NCBI GenBank assembly: GCA_027451785.1
Contig: DAIDIS010000226.1
Location: forward strand, 1 to 13,891
Direction of reading: 5' to 3'
DNA length: 13,891 nucleotides
Origin: Acidimicrobiales bacterium
GTDB taxonomy: Bacteria > Actinomycetota > Acidimicrobiia > Acidimicrobiales > JAKAVM01
Shown: one piece after another, positions 6,739 through 12,746 of the stretch
How the letters are laid out: the number at the start of each line of letters is the position of its first letter
Position numbering within the stretch: the first letter of the stretch is position 1
Notes under the pieces: model-generated
Seen by the model: only the letters and a program-made list of their open reading frames with translations
Database searches by the model: none
What the model was told of the DNA's origin: nothing
Made by a program: the position numbers and the translations under genes

Positions 6739-6780
6739 AAAAAGGCGAGGTGCGGCCGCCGGGAGCGGAGTAAATCCGCT
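6739..6780 (-). terminator. Possible terminator after the HemD-like regulator gene
   Basis: On the minus strand a perfect 6-bp stem AGCGGA-tttac-TCCGCT covers 6764-6780 and overlaps the stop codon of the regulator gene. A second weak GGCG/CGCC stem and five T residues (6739-6743 read as A on plus) follow. The main stem and the T-run are about 20 nt apart, so efficiency is doubtful. Confidence 0.35.
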
Positions 6781-7951
6781 AAGGGTCGTATGCGAGCCGG
6801 TACCCCCTCTTTACGACCGTTTGGACGATGGATACGCCTGGAAGAAGGGACCGGAGCCGCGTGACCGCCATCTCCACCGCGTGGGTGGACGAGTCGGCCC
6901 CTGGTAGATGGGGTGCGAGTTCTCTTCGGGTATAGACCCGCCCCGGGACTTCCGACAGTGCTCTGATCATCGCCATCGGGGCGGGCGGCAAGGTCACCAG
7001 TTGTCCGTTTATCAATACGGAATTGCCCCGAATCTCGATGGCGCCTCCCGAGAGCCGGAGGGTTTTGGTTTTGTATTTTGGCAGTTGGGTGGCAAGAAGC
7101 CGGACGAGTGGCGCGACCCGAGGCCTCTCCGGAATCGCCACGTGGGCGCCGAGTTCCGATAGAGCTGCGGCGCTCAGTGTACCGATTGCTACGCAAAGTA
7201 CCTGCTGGGACAGGGCGACCGTTAGCTCTTGCTCGAAACCCGCTCCTCTTGCCGACTCAAGCAATGAGTCGGTGGCCGCCGGACTGGTGAGCACCAAAGC
7301 GTCGAGCTGACCGGAGATCGCCCCGTGGACGAGCCGGGAGACCCCGAACGAGTCCGAGTGTCCTGAGGGCTGGTCCACGAGAAGAGCCTCAACTGTTATG
7401 CCAATACGACCAAGCCGGTAGGAGAGGATCTCGGCACCCTCTCCTGAAGTAATCAGCGTCGCATTGCGAGCGACCCCGAACCCGGAGGTATCCGTAGGAG
7501 ATCCGGACGCACCCGTAGGAGTTCCGGACGGGGAGGCACCGTCCCGCAGCAAAGCTTCGATGGAGGGCAAGGAGGGGCGATCAGACCTGGGAAATTGCAC
7601 CACTTTGGACCCCTCTAGCTTGTCCCGAAGCTCAGTGCCGATTCCCCAGGAATCTGCGACCTTTTGCCACCGACTCAAATCTTCCACCGTCGAAATCACC
7701 AGCCCGGGGTCGGTTGAAGCTACGAATACCCTGGAGTCCTCCATCAATTTCCTGGTGACTGAGGGGCCCCTATTTCTAATGGGGGCCGATGAGACCACCT
7801 TGGCGCCGAGACGGGAAATTAATCCCACAATCTCTTCGCGCGTTTGATCGGCGACGATTCCCACCGTAAAGCCTGTCAGCCTGCGAATTTCCCCGTTTGC
7901 AGGGATGGGCGCCTCAACCACCGGTGATGTCCGTGTCGGGTACCCGCGCAA
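6779..7951 (-). CDS. HemD-like (uroporphyrinogen-III synthase) domain fused to OmpR-type DNA-binding domain
   Basis: Transcriptional regulator of 390 residues. Residues 25-290 have the HemD fold: DALVLTSPAATDSLLESA (217-234), CVAIGTLSAAALSELG (253-268) and a terminal ERPRVAPLVRLLATQLP. Residues 298-388 form an OmpR/PhoB-type winged helix, with LPPAPMAMIRALSEVPGRVY, TRRELAP, VEMAVTRLRSLL and the wing VVKRGYRLAYDP. Actinobacterial proteins of this architecture (Rv0260c; NnaR of Streptomyces) act as regulators, NnaR in nitrate/nitrite assimilation. No nitrite reductase or other heme genes lie nearby, so its targets are not visible. The interdomain loop (about 143-157) has 7-residue repeats G[TS]PT[GD][AT]S from a 21-nt duplication. 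The start is probably TTG 7951; GTG 7921 is possible. A regulator role is more likely than a biosynthetic one. Confidence 0.88.
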   Translation of the reverse strand: MRGYPTRTSPVVEAPIPANGEIRRLTGFTVGIVADQTREEIVGLISRLGAKVVSSAPIRNRGPSVTRKLMEDSRVFVASTDPGLVISTVEDLSRWQKVADSWGIGTELRDKLEGSKVVQFPRSDRPSLPSIEALLRDGASPSGTPTGASGSPTDTSGFGVARNATLITSGEGAEILSYRLGRIGITVEALLVDQPSGHSDSFGVSRLVHGAISGQLDALVLTSPAATDSLLESARGAGFEQELTVALSQQVLCVAIGTLSAAALSELGAHVAIPERPRVAPLVRLLATQLPKYKTKTLRLSGGAIEIRGNSVLINGQLVTLPPAPMAMIRALSEVPGRVYTRRELAPHLPGADSSTHAVEMAVTRLRSLLPGVSIVQTVVKRGYRLAYDP

Positions 7952-7980
7952 TCCAGCTCACGGATTCAAACAACCACCTA

Positions 7981-8005
7981 ACCGTTGCCACCATGAGTCA
8001 ACGGT
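7981..8005. promoter_or_regulatory. Inverted repeat ACCGTTG-N11-CAACGGT upstream of HemD-like regulator
   Basis: ACCGTTG (7981-7987) and CAACGGT (7999-8005) are exact reverse complements with an 11-nt spacer, centred about 42 nt before the regulator's start. A related word, gttaacgg, follows at 8018-8025. Position and symmetry fit a self-regulatory operator or a site for another dimeric regulator. Confidence 0.45.
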
Positions 8006-8235
8006 GTTATGGCCGTGTTAACGGAACATCACTTGTCGCTCTGCCGGGCGGAACTTCCCCCTCCAGCACCTGCAGAAAAATTTCTCTCTTTAACTCTCGG
8101 TCGGTAGCGCTCGGCACATAAGGAGATCTGTAGAACGGCCGCCCCCAAAGCTCTGAAGTGCAAAAATGCTGATCCATCCCACTAACAAAGGGACCTCTCC
8201 CCAAGGGAAACACGGCGGCATTCCTCAGCTGCTAA

Positions 8236-8266
8236 TTCACAGGCCCGTAAGGTATCCGGGTTAAAT
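8236..8266 (+). promoter_or_regulatory. Possible promoter of the glycosidase/DoxD-Rieske unit
   Basis: TTCACA (8236-8241, 5 of 6 to the -35 consensus) precedes TTAAAT (8261-8266, 4 of 6 to the -10 consensus) by 19 nt, slightly wide. Transcription would begin near 8273, giving a short leader to ATG 8290. No better pair is visible in the last 150 nt before the gene. Confidence 0.3.
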
Positions 8267-8289
8267 TGGTGGTCGTGCAGTCGACTGGC

Positions 8290-9573
8290 ATGACCGATCC
8301 ACCGAGAGTCTCACCCCAAAGACGTAATCCGCAGCCCAATAAGCAAAAGCCCGGGAGGCAGGTCTCAGCTAATGCGGGATTGCCGTTACCGACCCGCTGC
8401 GGTCGGTGGGCAAGGCGTCACAAGCGATGGTCTGCGGTCATACTGGTCTTCGTTCTGCTCACTCCGGCCTGGGTCTCTATGGCGGGGGCAGCTACGAACC
8501 CAACGCTCGGAACCACCCTTTCAGGCCGATTGGCCGAGTGGGTTAGGAACCACGGCGGTGGGTCGTTTGTCGTGTCGCTCGAAGACTTCTGGTATTCGCA
8601 TCATCACGCACCTGTTGGAGGAACACCTCCGAAGGGAGCCATCCCCGCAGCCAAAAGCTCCCCGACCACCACTTCAGTCAGCCAACTGGCGTTGCCCACC
8701 CCTAGTCCGCTGCAGCCGATTGTCACCAGTCCACCCATTTCAGGTGAAGGGCAGTGGAGCCCCGCTGGAAGAACCGTGGATGGAATTCCTGCCGTCTATG
8801 AAACGTATATAAGGCCCGACCCTGTCTATTCCAGCGTGGTGACCGCAGTTGCATGGATGGACACCAAGTTGCTTTCAACAACCCTTTACAGCGGAAGCCA
8901 GGTGCCCGGAGGCGGCCCGTTCGCCAACACGGCGCCGATCCAAGGAGCGGCAGCCCAGACTTTGGTCGCCGCCTTCAACGCGGGCTTTAGGATGCAAGAT
9001 GCCGAGGGAGGCTATTACACCGACGGTCGCGTAGAGATTCCCTTGAGGAACGGCGGTGCTTCGTTCGTCGTATATTCAAACGGCACTTGCAACATCGGCG
9101 TATGGGGCCGGGACTTCACGATGAGCCCGAATATCGTTTCCGTCCGTCAGAACCTCGTATTGCTGGTCGACAATGGGCAACCTGCCCCTGACCTTCTGTC
9201 GACCGATACTCACGTGTGGGGAGCCACCTTGGGCAACAAGGACCAAGTATGGCGATCAGCCGTCGGCATTACGGCGAACGGGGCCTTGGTTTACGTGGCA
9301 GGCCCGAATCTCAACATCACGGACCTTGCCGCCGTACTGGTGCGCGCGGGAGCCGTAAGGGCGATGGAGCTGGACATCAATACCGACTGGGTCAACTTCG
9401 CTACTTATAATCCTGGCCCTAACGACAACGGGGTTGCCTCGCCATCCAACGGAACCGACCTTCTGGCCAACATGGCGTCCGGCCCGGACAGATATTTCCA
9501 TTCCTGGTGGGCTAGGGACTTCTTCACCATGTCGGCTAGGCCGTCACCGATCATCTCTGTGCCAACTCCTTAG
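8290..9573 (+). CDS. Secreted phosphodiester glycosidase (NAGPA)-family protein
   Basis: 427 residues from ATG 8290. A basic N-terminus (RRNPQPNKQK, WARRHKRW) precedes a hydrophobic segment at 47-67 ending in Ala-x-Ala-like AGAA, so it is exported or anchored. Residues 108-160 are a Pro/Thr/Ser-rich spacer. The NAGPA-like domain (about 163-415) shows AAFNAGFRMQD (228-237), GGYYTDGR (240-247), VRQNLVLLVDNG (285-296), WRSAVGITANGALVYVAG (321-338) and AVRAMELDINTDWVNFATY (355-373). The last replaces the Asp-Gly-Gly-Gly motif of classical NAGPA proteins, so catalytic activity is uncertain; I recognise this as a recurring actinobacterial subfamily. Starts at TTG 8266, GTG 8269 or GTG 8275 are possible, and no start has a strong ribosome site. 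The DoxD-Rieske gene follows 8 nt later, suggesting cotranscription. Confidence 0.8.
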   Translation: MTDPPRVSPQRRNPQPNKQKPGRQVSANAGLPLPTRCGRWARRHKRWSAVILVFVLLTPAWVSMAGAATNPTLGTTLSGRLAEWVRNHGGGSFVVSLEDFWYSHHHAPVGGTPPKGAIPAAKSSPTTTSVSQLALPTPSPLQPIVTSPPISGEGQWSPAGRTVDGIPAVYETYIRPDPVYSSVVTAVAWMDTKLLSTTLYSGSQVPGGGPFANTAPIQGAAAQTLVAAFNAGFRMQDAEGGYYTDGRVEIPLRNGGASFVVYSNGTCNIGVWGRDFTMSPNIVSVRQNLVLLVDNGQPAPDLLSTDTHVWGATLGNKDQVWRSAVGITANGALVYVAGPNLNITDLAAVLVRAGAVRAMELDINTDWVNFATYNPGPNDNGVASPSNGTDLLANMASGPDRYFHSWWARDFFTMSARPSPIISVPTP

Positions 9574-9577
9574 GAGG
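9572..9577 (+). promoter_or_regulatory. Ribosome binding site overlapping the upstream stop codon
   Basis: AGGAGG (9572-9577) lies 4 nt before ATG 9582 and begins inside the TAG stop of the glycosidase-family gene (9571-9573). This fixes the start of the DoxD-Rieske gene and supports translational coupling of the two. Confidence 0.8.
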
Positions 9578-9581
9578 GACT

Positions 9582-10961
9582 ATGCCAAAGGGCCGCACTG
9601 GTGCGCCCCGGCCCCGGCCGACAGCTGGGACGAGACATCCAATGAGACAGCAGCCGAAACGCATTCAGTCGAACGCGCCGGACGTTCCCAAGGGCCAATT
9701 GAGGCGGGACGCGTCAAAGGGGCACGCTCAGTTGGATTCCTCCTGGTGGAAGCCGCCATATAACCCGAGGTTCGCCGCTGGGTGGGCGCTTTTGCCACTC
9801 AGGGCTTTCCTCGGCGTGACGTTCATCTTTGCGGGCCTCCAGAAGCTCGCCAACCCAAATTTCTTCAACTCCTCCAGCCCAGTTTCGATTCAGGCTCAGA
9901 TGATCGGGGCCGCTCACAGGAGCCCTATCCATTCGCTCATTTCCCCGCTCACCCACGTAGCTGTTCTTGTCGGCTTGGTGATGGCGCTGGGTGAGCTGGC
10001 TGTGGGGCTGGGGACGCTTTTTGGGATTCTTTCCAGGGTTGCGGCCATAGGCGGAACGTTGATATCCGCCAGCCTTTTCTTGGCGATCAGCTTCCACTCG
10101 AGCCCCTATTTCACAGGGTCGGACATCGTGTTCACTTTCGCTTGGTTGCCGTTGGTCGTAGCGGGCGATGGCGGTGTCATGTCTATTGAGAACCTCATGC
10201 ATATTCGGACGCTCAAGCAAATGGGCGGCGAGCCCAACGCTGTCGTTCCGGTAGGTTTCTCAACGATTCGCAGGGTTTGCGGCTCCTTCGAGGCGGGTTC
10301 ATGCGCAGCCCGCAAGGACCGGATTTGTGCGCCGAGTGGGTGTCCTTTCTTGAAGGACACAATCGAGCCGCTCCCCAGAATGAACGTGGCAGAGCTTGAC
10401 CGGAGGAATTTCAGTCTCCGGGTAGCGGCCGCCGGAGCTGGAATTGTCGGTGCCGGCCTTGCGGCAGCGGGCGGGCGGGCAGCAGGCGGAACGGGTACCA
10501 AGGGCTCGGCAACCAGCCCAACGCTGAGTGGGGCGACGTCGCCAGCGCAATCTCCTCCGACGACGTCAGCGCCGTCGCAGTCGTCAAGCGGAACCACACC
10601 TTCTACGTCGACTTCGACATCGGCCCCATCGTCGCAAGCCGCCCCCACTCCGAAGGGGACTGCGATCGGCCCATCGTCCGATGTGCAGGTCGGAAGCGCC
10701 GCTACATTTACGGATCCGCAGTCGGGTGATCCTTCGATCGTCATCCAACCTCATGCGGGGGAGTTCTTGGCCTTCGACGCGGTGTGCCCTCATGCCGGAT
10801 GTACCGTCCAATACGACCCGACAGGAAAGCAGTTCGTTTGTCCTTGCCACGGTTCGCAGTTCAACGGCACGACCGGGGCGGTCGAGATCGGTCCCGCTCA
10901 GACAGGGCTTGCGAAGATAAGCATCGCCAAGGGGCCTAACGGAGACTTGTACGTAAGCTGA
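9582..10961 (+). CDS. DoxD/DoxX-family membrane protein fused via Tat-like signal to Rieske [2Fe-2S] domain
   Basis: 459 residues. 1-62: basic cytoplasmic tail. 66-195: DoxX/DoxD domain of about four membrane helices (LLPLRAFLGVTFIFAGLQKL; VAVLVGLVMALGELAVGLG; RVAAIGGTLISASLFLAIS; DIVFTFAWLPLVVAG). SPYFTGSDIVF is typical of DoxD, the quinone-side subunit of thiosulfate:quinone oxidoreductase. 196-272: cytoplasmic linker with four Cys (233, 241, 249, 254). 273-298: DRRNFSLR then AAAGAGIVGAGLAAAGG, a twin-arginine-type signal/anchor. 299-360: Ser/Thr/Pro/Ala spacer. 365-459: Rieske domain with CPHAGC (402-407) and CPCHGS (420-425). Cluster ligands are C402, H404, C420 and H423; C407 and C422 would form the disulfide of high-potential bc1-type Rieske proteins. 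Topology is consistent: even helix number, linker inside, Rieske outside. It may pass electrons between quinone and an outside partner; the substrate is unknown. Confidence 0.9.
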   Translation: MPKGRTGAPRPRPTAGTRHPMRQQPKRIQSNAPDVPKGQLRRDASKGHAQLDSSWWKPPYNPRFAAGWALLPLRAFLGVTFIFAGLQKLANPNFFNSSSPVSIQAQMIGAAHRSPIHSLISPLTHVAVLVGLVMALGELAVGLGTLFGILSRVAAIGGTLISASLFLAISFHSSPYFTGSDIVFTFAWLPLVVAGDGGVMSIENLMHIRTLKQMGGEPNAVVPVGFSTIRRVCGSFEAGSCAARKDRICAPSGCPFLKDTIEPLPRMNVAELDRRNFSLRVAAAGAGIVGAGLAAAGGRAAGGTGTKGSATSPTLSGATSPAQSPPTTSAPSQSSSGTTPSTSTSTSAPSSQAAPTPKGTAIGPSSDVQVGSAATFTDPQSGDPSIVIQPHAGEFLAFDAVCPHAGCTVQYDPTGKQFVCPCHGSQFNGTTGAVEIGPAQTGLAKISIAKGPNGDLYVS

Positions 10962-10970
10962 CTCTTGCTT

Positions 10971-11000
10971 GAGCGAGCCTGTGGTTGCCTGAGCGAGCCT
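10971..11000 (+). repeat. Short direct repeat (period 20) after the Rieske gene
   Basis: gagcgagcct occurs at 10971-10980 and 10991-11000, each within ttgc[t/c]tgagcgagcctg. It lies in the 107-nt gap between convergent genes. A perfect 10-nt palindrome, gtttgcaaac, follows at 11015-11024. No T-run terminator is visible. Confidence 0.7.
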
Positions 11001-11068
11001 GAGCGTGCTTGTGGGTTTGCAAACTCGGGTTCCGCCTCCCTAGCGAGCGGTGCCAAGCGGCCAGCGGC

Positions 11069-11488
11069 CTAGCCTGCGAGCACTACTCCCATCACAAGTG
11101 CGGCAACGGAGCAAAGCGATCCGACAGCTCCCCAAATCGCAAGCGCTGCCTTGGTCTTTGATCGCTGATGGAGGAATACCGCGACCCCCGCCGCCACAAC
11201 GACTGCCATCTTGATCCCAAGGACCATCTTCCAGGTGCTGGACTGGCCCTTGCTGGATGCAGACATGTTCCAGAATCCGGTGATGACCAGCAACGCAAAA
11301 GCCGGCCATTCAATCTTGGCAAATGCCTGAGCTATTTTCTTGGGCGAGTCGTCGCCAAGGGAACGGACGGTGGGGAGTAGCCCAGCGACTGTTATCTGGC
11401 CTCCCACCCACACTGACGCAGCAAGTACGTGAAGGGAGAGCCTGATCGAGTCGGAAGCTGTGGCAAGGGCGGCAAGCATGATCCCCAC
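11069..11488 (-). CDS. Small CopD-like four-helix membrane protein
   Basis: 139 residues with four hydrophobic segments: about 14-38 (RLSLHVLAASVWVGGQ), 61-75 (WPAFALLVITGFWNM), 86-107 and 113-138. The LHVLAASVWVGGQ and ITGFWNM patterns resemble CopD and DUF2269-type membrane proteins, where histidines in the first helices can bind copper or heme. Only His20 fits this directly, so a copper function is not proven. The start is GTG 11488. A strong AAAGGAGG (11504-11511) lies 15 nt upstream, rather far, so ATG 11479 is a further option. The gene follows the HNH-like gene by 21 nt on the same strand and probably shares its transcript. Confidence 0.75.
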   Translation of the reverse strand: MGIMLAALATASDSIRLSLHVLAASVWVGGQITVAGLLPTVRSLGDDSPKKIAQAFAKIEWPAFALLVITGFWNMSASSKGQSSTWKMVLGIKMAVVVAAGVAVFLHQRSKTKAALAIWGAVGSLCSVAALVMGVVLAG

Positions 11489-11509
11489 ATTAGTAACCCG
11501 CCCCCTCCT

Positions 11510-12298
11510 TTAAGCCAATGGGACACCCAAACGCTGACCGAGAAGGGTCCAGTTGGTCGCGATCGCTTGCTGGGCGTCGGAGAGGGAGAGCCGACCTTGG
11601 CATACTGCCCGGTTCGCTGCGTTCTCGACCTGGTCCTTCAAGTTCGGTGATCTTGCCGGTTCGGGCCACAAGTTCGACGGGTCCGTAGGTGAGCCTCCCA
11701 ATTCAAGGGGGATCAGGTGATCCTCCTCCACCATTGAAAGACTTTCACCTTCTCCGTATTGGAGCATCTGGGAGTGCTTGAGCGCCTCGGTATAGGAAAG
11801 GGGCGGCCTGATTGTCCGACTCCATCCCCGAGCGCAGATGGTGGATCCAATGTTGCCCTGGTTTACCGACGGGTTGGTCGAACCTGGAGTACACGACGGA
11901 TCGGGTAACGCGTCCTCACCGAGACCCCGCGCTACACATCGGACATTGCCTGTAAGCCGGGAGGCCGGACCCGTGGTCGGGGCGCCGGTCGGGGCGCCTG
12001 CCGGGCCCGTGGTCGGGGCCGTTGTGGGACCGGAACTTCTCGCTGCCGTAGGCCCGGCGATTCGGGCGGTCTGCCCGGAATTCGGGGCGGACGCATCGGC
12101 GACGGAAATGTTGCTGCCCGCATCGCCCAGCTGGGTCCACCTGTTGCGGGACCCAGGTGCGTGCTCGCCCGCCAACTTCGCCCCGACAACTACGAGAAAA
12201 ACCAAAAACGAGACCCTTGTCCAGTTTCGCCATAGCCGTCTCTGCCGCCCTGGCATTCGGGAATGTTCCAGATAAGTCTTCCGCCGTGTTGGTTTCAT
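11510..12298 (-). CDS. Membrane-anchored/secreted HNH-like protein of unknown role
   Basis: 262 residues. A very basic N-terminus (1-28) precedes one hydrophobic segment (about 29-42), placing the rest outside the membrane. Residues 80-115 are a Gly/Pro/Thr/Ala-rich repeat linker (GPTTAPTTGPAGAPTGAP). The conserved C-terminal domain (about 119-258) has four Cys (121, 136, 155, 233), suited to extracytoplasmic disulfides. Its core is EEDHLIPLELGG (191-202), SNLWPEP (208-214) and K221, resembling the DH...N...K arrangement of HNH/His-Me finger nucleases. I recognise this as a widespread bacterial domain that, as far as I know, has no assigned function. The start is ATG 12298 with AGGA about 9 nt upstream. 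It is divergent from padR. A nuclease role is a structural guess. Confidence 0.8.
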   Translation of the reverse strand: MKPTRRKTYLEHSRMPGRQRRLWRNWTRVSFLVFLVVVGAKLAGEHAPGSRNRWTQLGDAGSNISVADASAPNSGQTARIAGPTAARSSGPTTAPTTGPAGAPTGAPTTGPASRLTGNVRCVARGLGEDALPDPSCTPGSTNPSVNQGNIGSTICARGWSRTIRPPLSYTEALKHSQMLQYGEGESLSMVEEDHLIPLELGGSPTDPSNLWPEPARSPNLKDQVENAANRAVCQGRLSLSDAQQAIATNWTLLGQRLGVPLA

Positions 12299-12340
12299 GA
12301 GTCGAATCCTAGGAGCAAGGTGTTGCAGTTAGTCCGTGGA

Positions 12341-12359
12341 ACGTAGTAACGTGTGACGT
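12341..12359 (+). promoter_or_regulatory. Three ACGT boxes abutting the padR start
   Basis: The 4-nt palindrome ACGT occurs at 12341, 12349 and 12356, spaced 8 and 7 nt, the last ending one base before the padR ATG. They lie in the 61-nt divergent region between the HNH-like gene and padR. No ribosome site precedes padR, so a leaderless start is possible, and a factor bound here could control both directions. Confidence 0.35.
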
Positions 12360-12746
12360 ATGAGTTCTTCGAGACAGGAATCTCCTAAGTTGGAAAGGCC
12401 GAACCAGCCCTCCGTCTTGATCTTGACCAGCCTGGCATCGGGCCCGAAGCACGGGTATGCGCTAACCGTCGATATCGAACAGTTCGCCAAAGTGAAGCTG
12501 GGTCCGGGGACCATGTACGGAGCAATATCCAGGCTGGAGAGCGGGGGGTTCATCGAGGCGTTGCCTTCATCTGACAGGAGAAAGCCCTACCGGATCACCG
12601 AGTCGGGACGCCAGGCGCTTGTCGAGGCTGCCGGTGAGATGCGCTCACTGGCGGACACGGGAATCTCCAGACTGGCGGGATCGAGCCGACTGTCGGATTC
12701 ATTGAGGGCACGGGGAAAAATCGCTCCTGTGACTGGGGTCGCATGA
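12360..12746 (+). CDS. PadR-family transcriptional regulator
   Basis: 128 residues. A winged helix covers about 17-90: SVLILTSLASGPKHGYAL, then the recognition region LGPGTMYGAISRLESGGFIE (47-66) and the wing DRRKPYRITESGRQAL. These are diagnostic for PadR proteins, usually repressors of an adjacent gene. The C-terminal part (91-128) is short and lacks a long dimerisation helix, which fits the small PadR subgroup. The start is ATG 12360; no Shine-Dalgarno sequence is visible, suggesting leaderless translation. The stop overlaps the ATG of the next gene (ATGA), so the regulator and the membrane protein are made from one transcript. Confidence 0.93.
   Translation: MSSSRQESPKLERPNQPSVLILTSLASGPKHGYALTVDIEQFAKVKLGPGTMYGAISRLESGGFIEALPSSDRRKPYRITESGRQALVEAAGEMRSLADTGISRLAGSSRLSDSLRARGKIAPVTGVA

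Larger units (their letters stand above)
7952..8289. other. 338-nt divergent intergenic region, no convincing gene
   Basis: Lies between the divergent HemD-like regulator and the glycosidase-family gene. It holds a dyad at 7981-8005 near the regulator and a promoter-like pair at 8236-8266 near the glycosidase. A minus-strand frame at 8007-8213 (68 codons from GTG) has no ribosome site, no recognisable domain and sits across the control region, so I do not call it. I looked for c-di-AMP, c-di-GMP, TPP, cobalamin and fluoride riboswitch signatures on the plus strand and found no convincing match. The stretch at 8140-8260 is nevertheless rich in short G/C runs. Confidence 0.6.

Noticed and set aside
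6726..7196. 156-codon minus-strand frame
   Set aside because: Overlaps the C-terminal winged-helix part of the HemD-like regulator in another frame; Arg/Pro-rich shadow composition.
8007..8213. 68-codon minus-strand frame containing LKREIFLQVLEGEVPPG, faintly like a GntR N-terminus
   Set aside because: GTG start without ribosome site, no full helix-turn-helix, and it covers the divergent control region; the resemblance is only a few residues.
8100..8265. Possible c-di-AMP (ydaO) riboswitch, because of CAGCTGCTAATTC and CCGTAAGG before an envelope gene
   Set aside because: The required GGGGACCCA-type core and the spacing of the CAGCTAAC/CGTAAG blocks do not match; the similarity is fragmentary.
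10106..10744. 212-codon minus-strand open frame rich in Ala/Val/Pro/Asp
   Set aside because: Complement of the low-complexity linker and DoxD part of the Rieske fusion; no family features.
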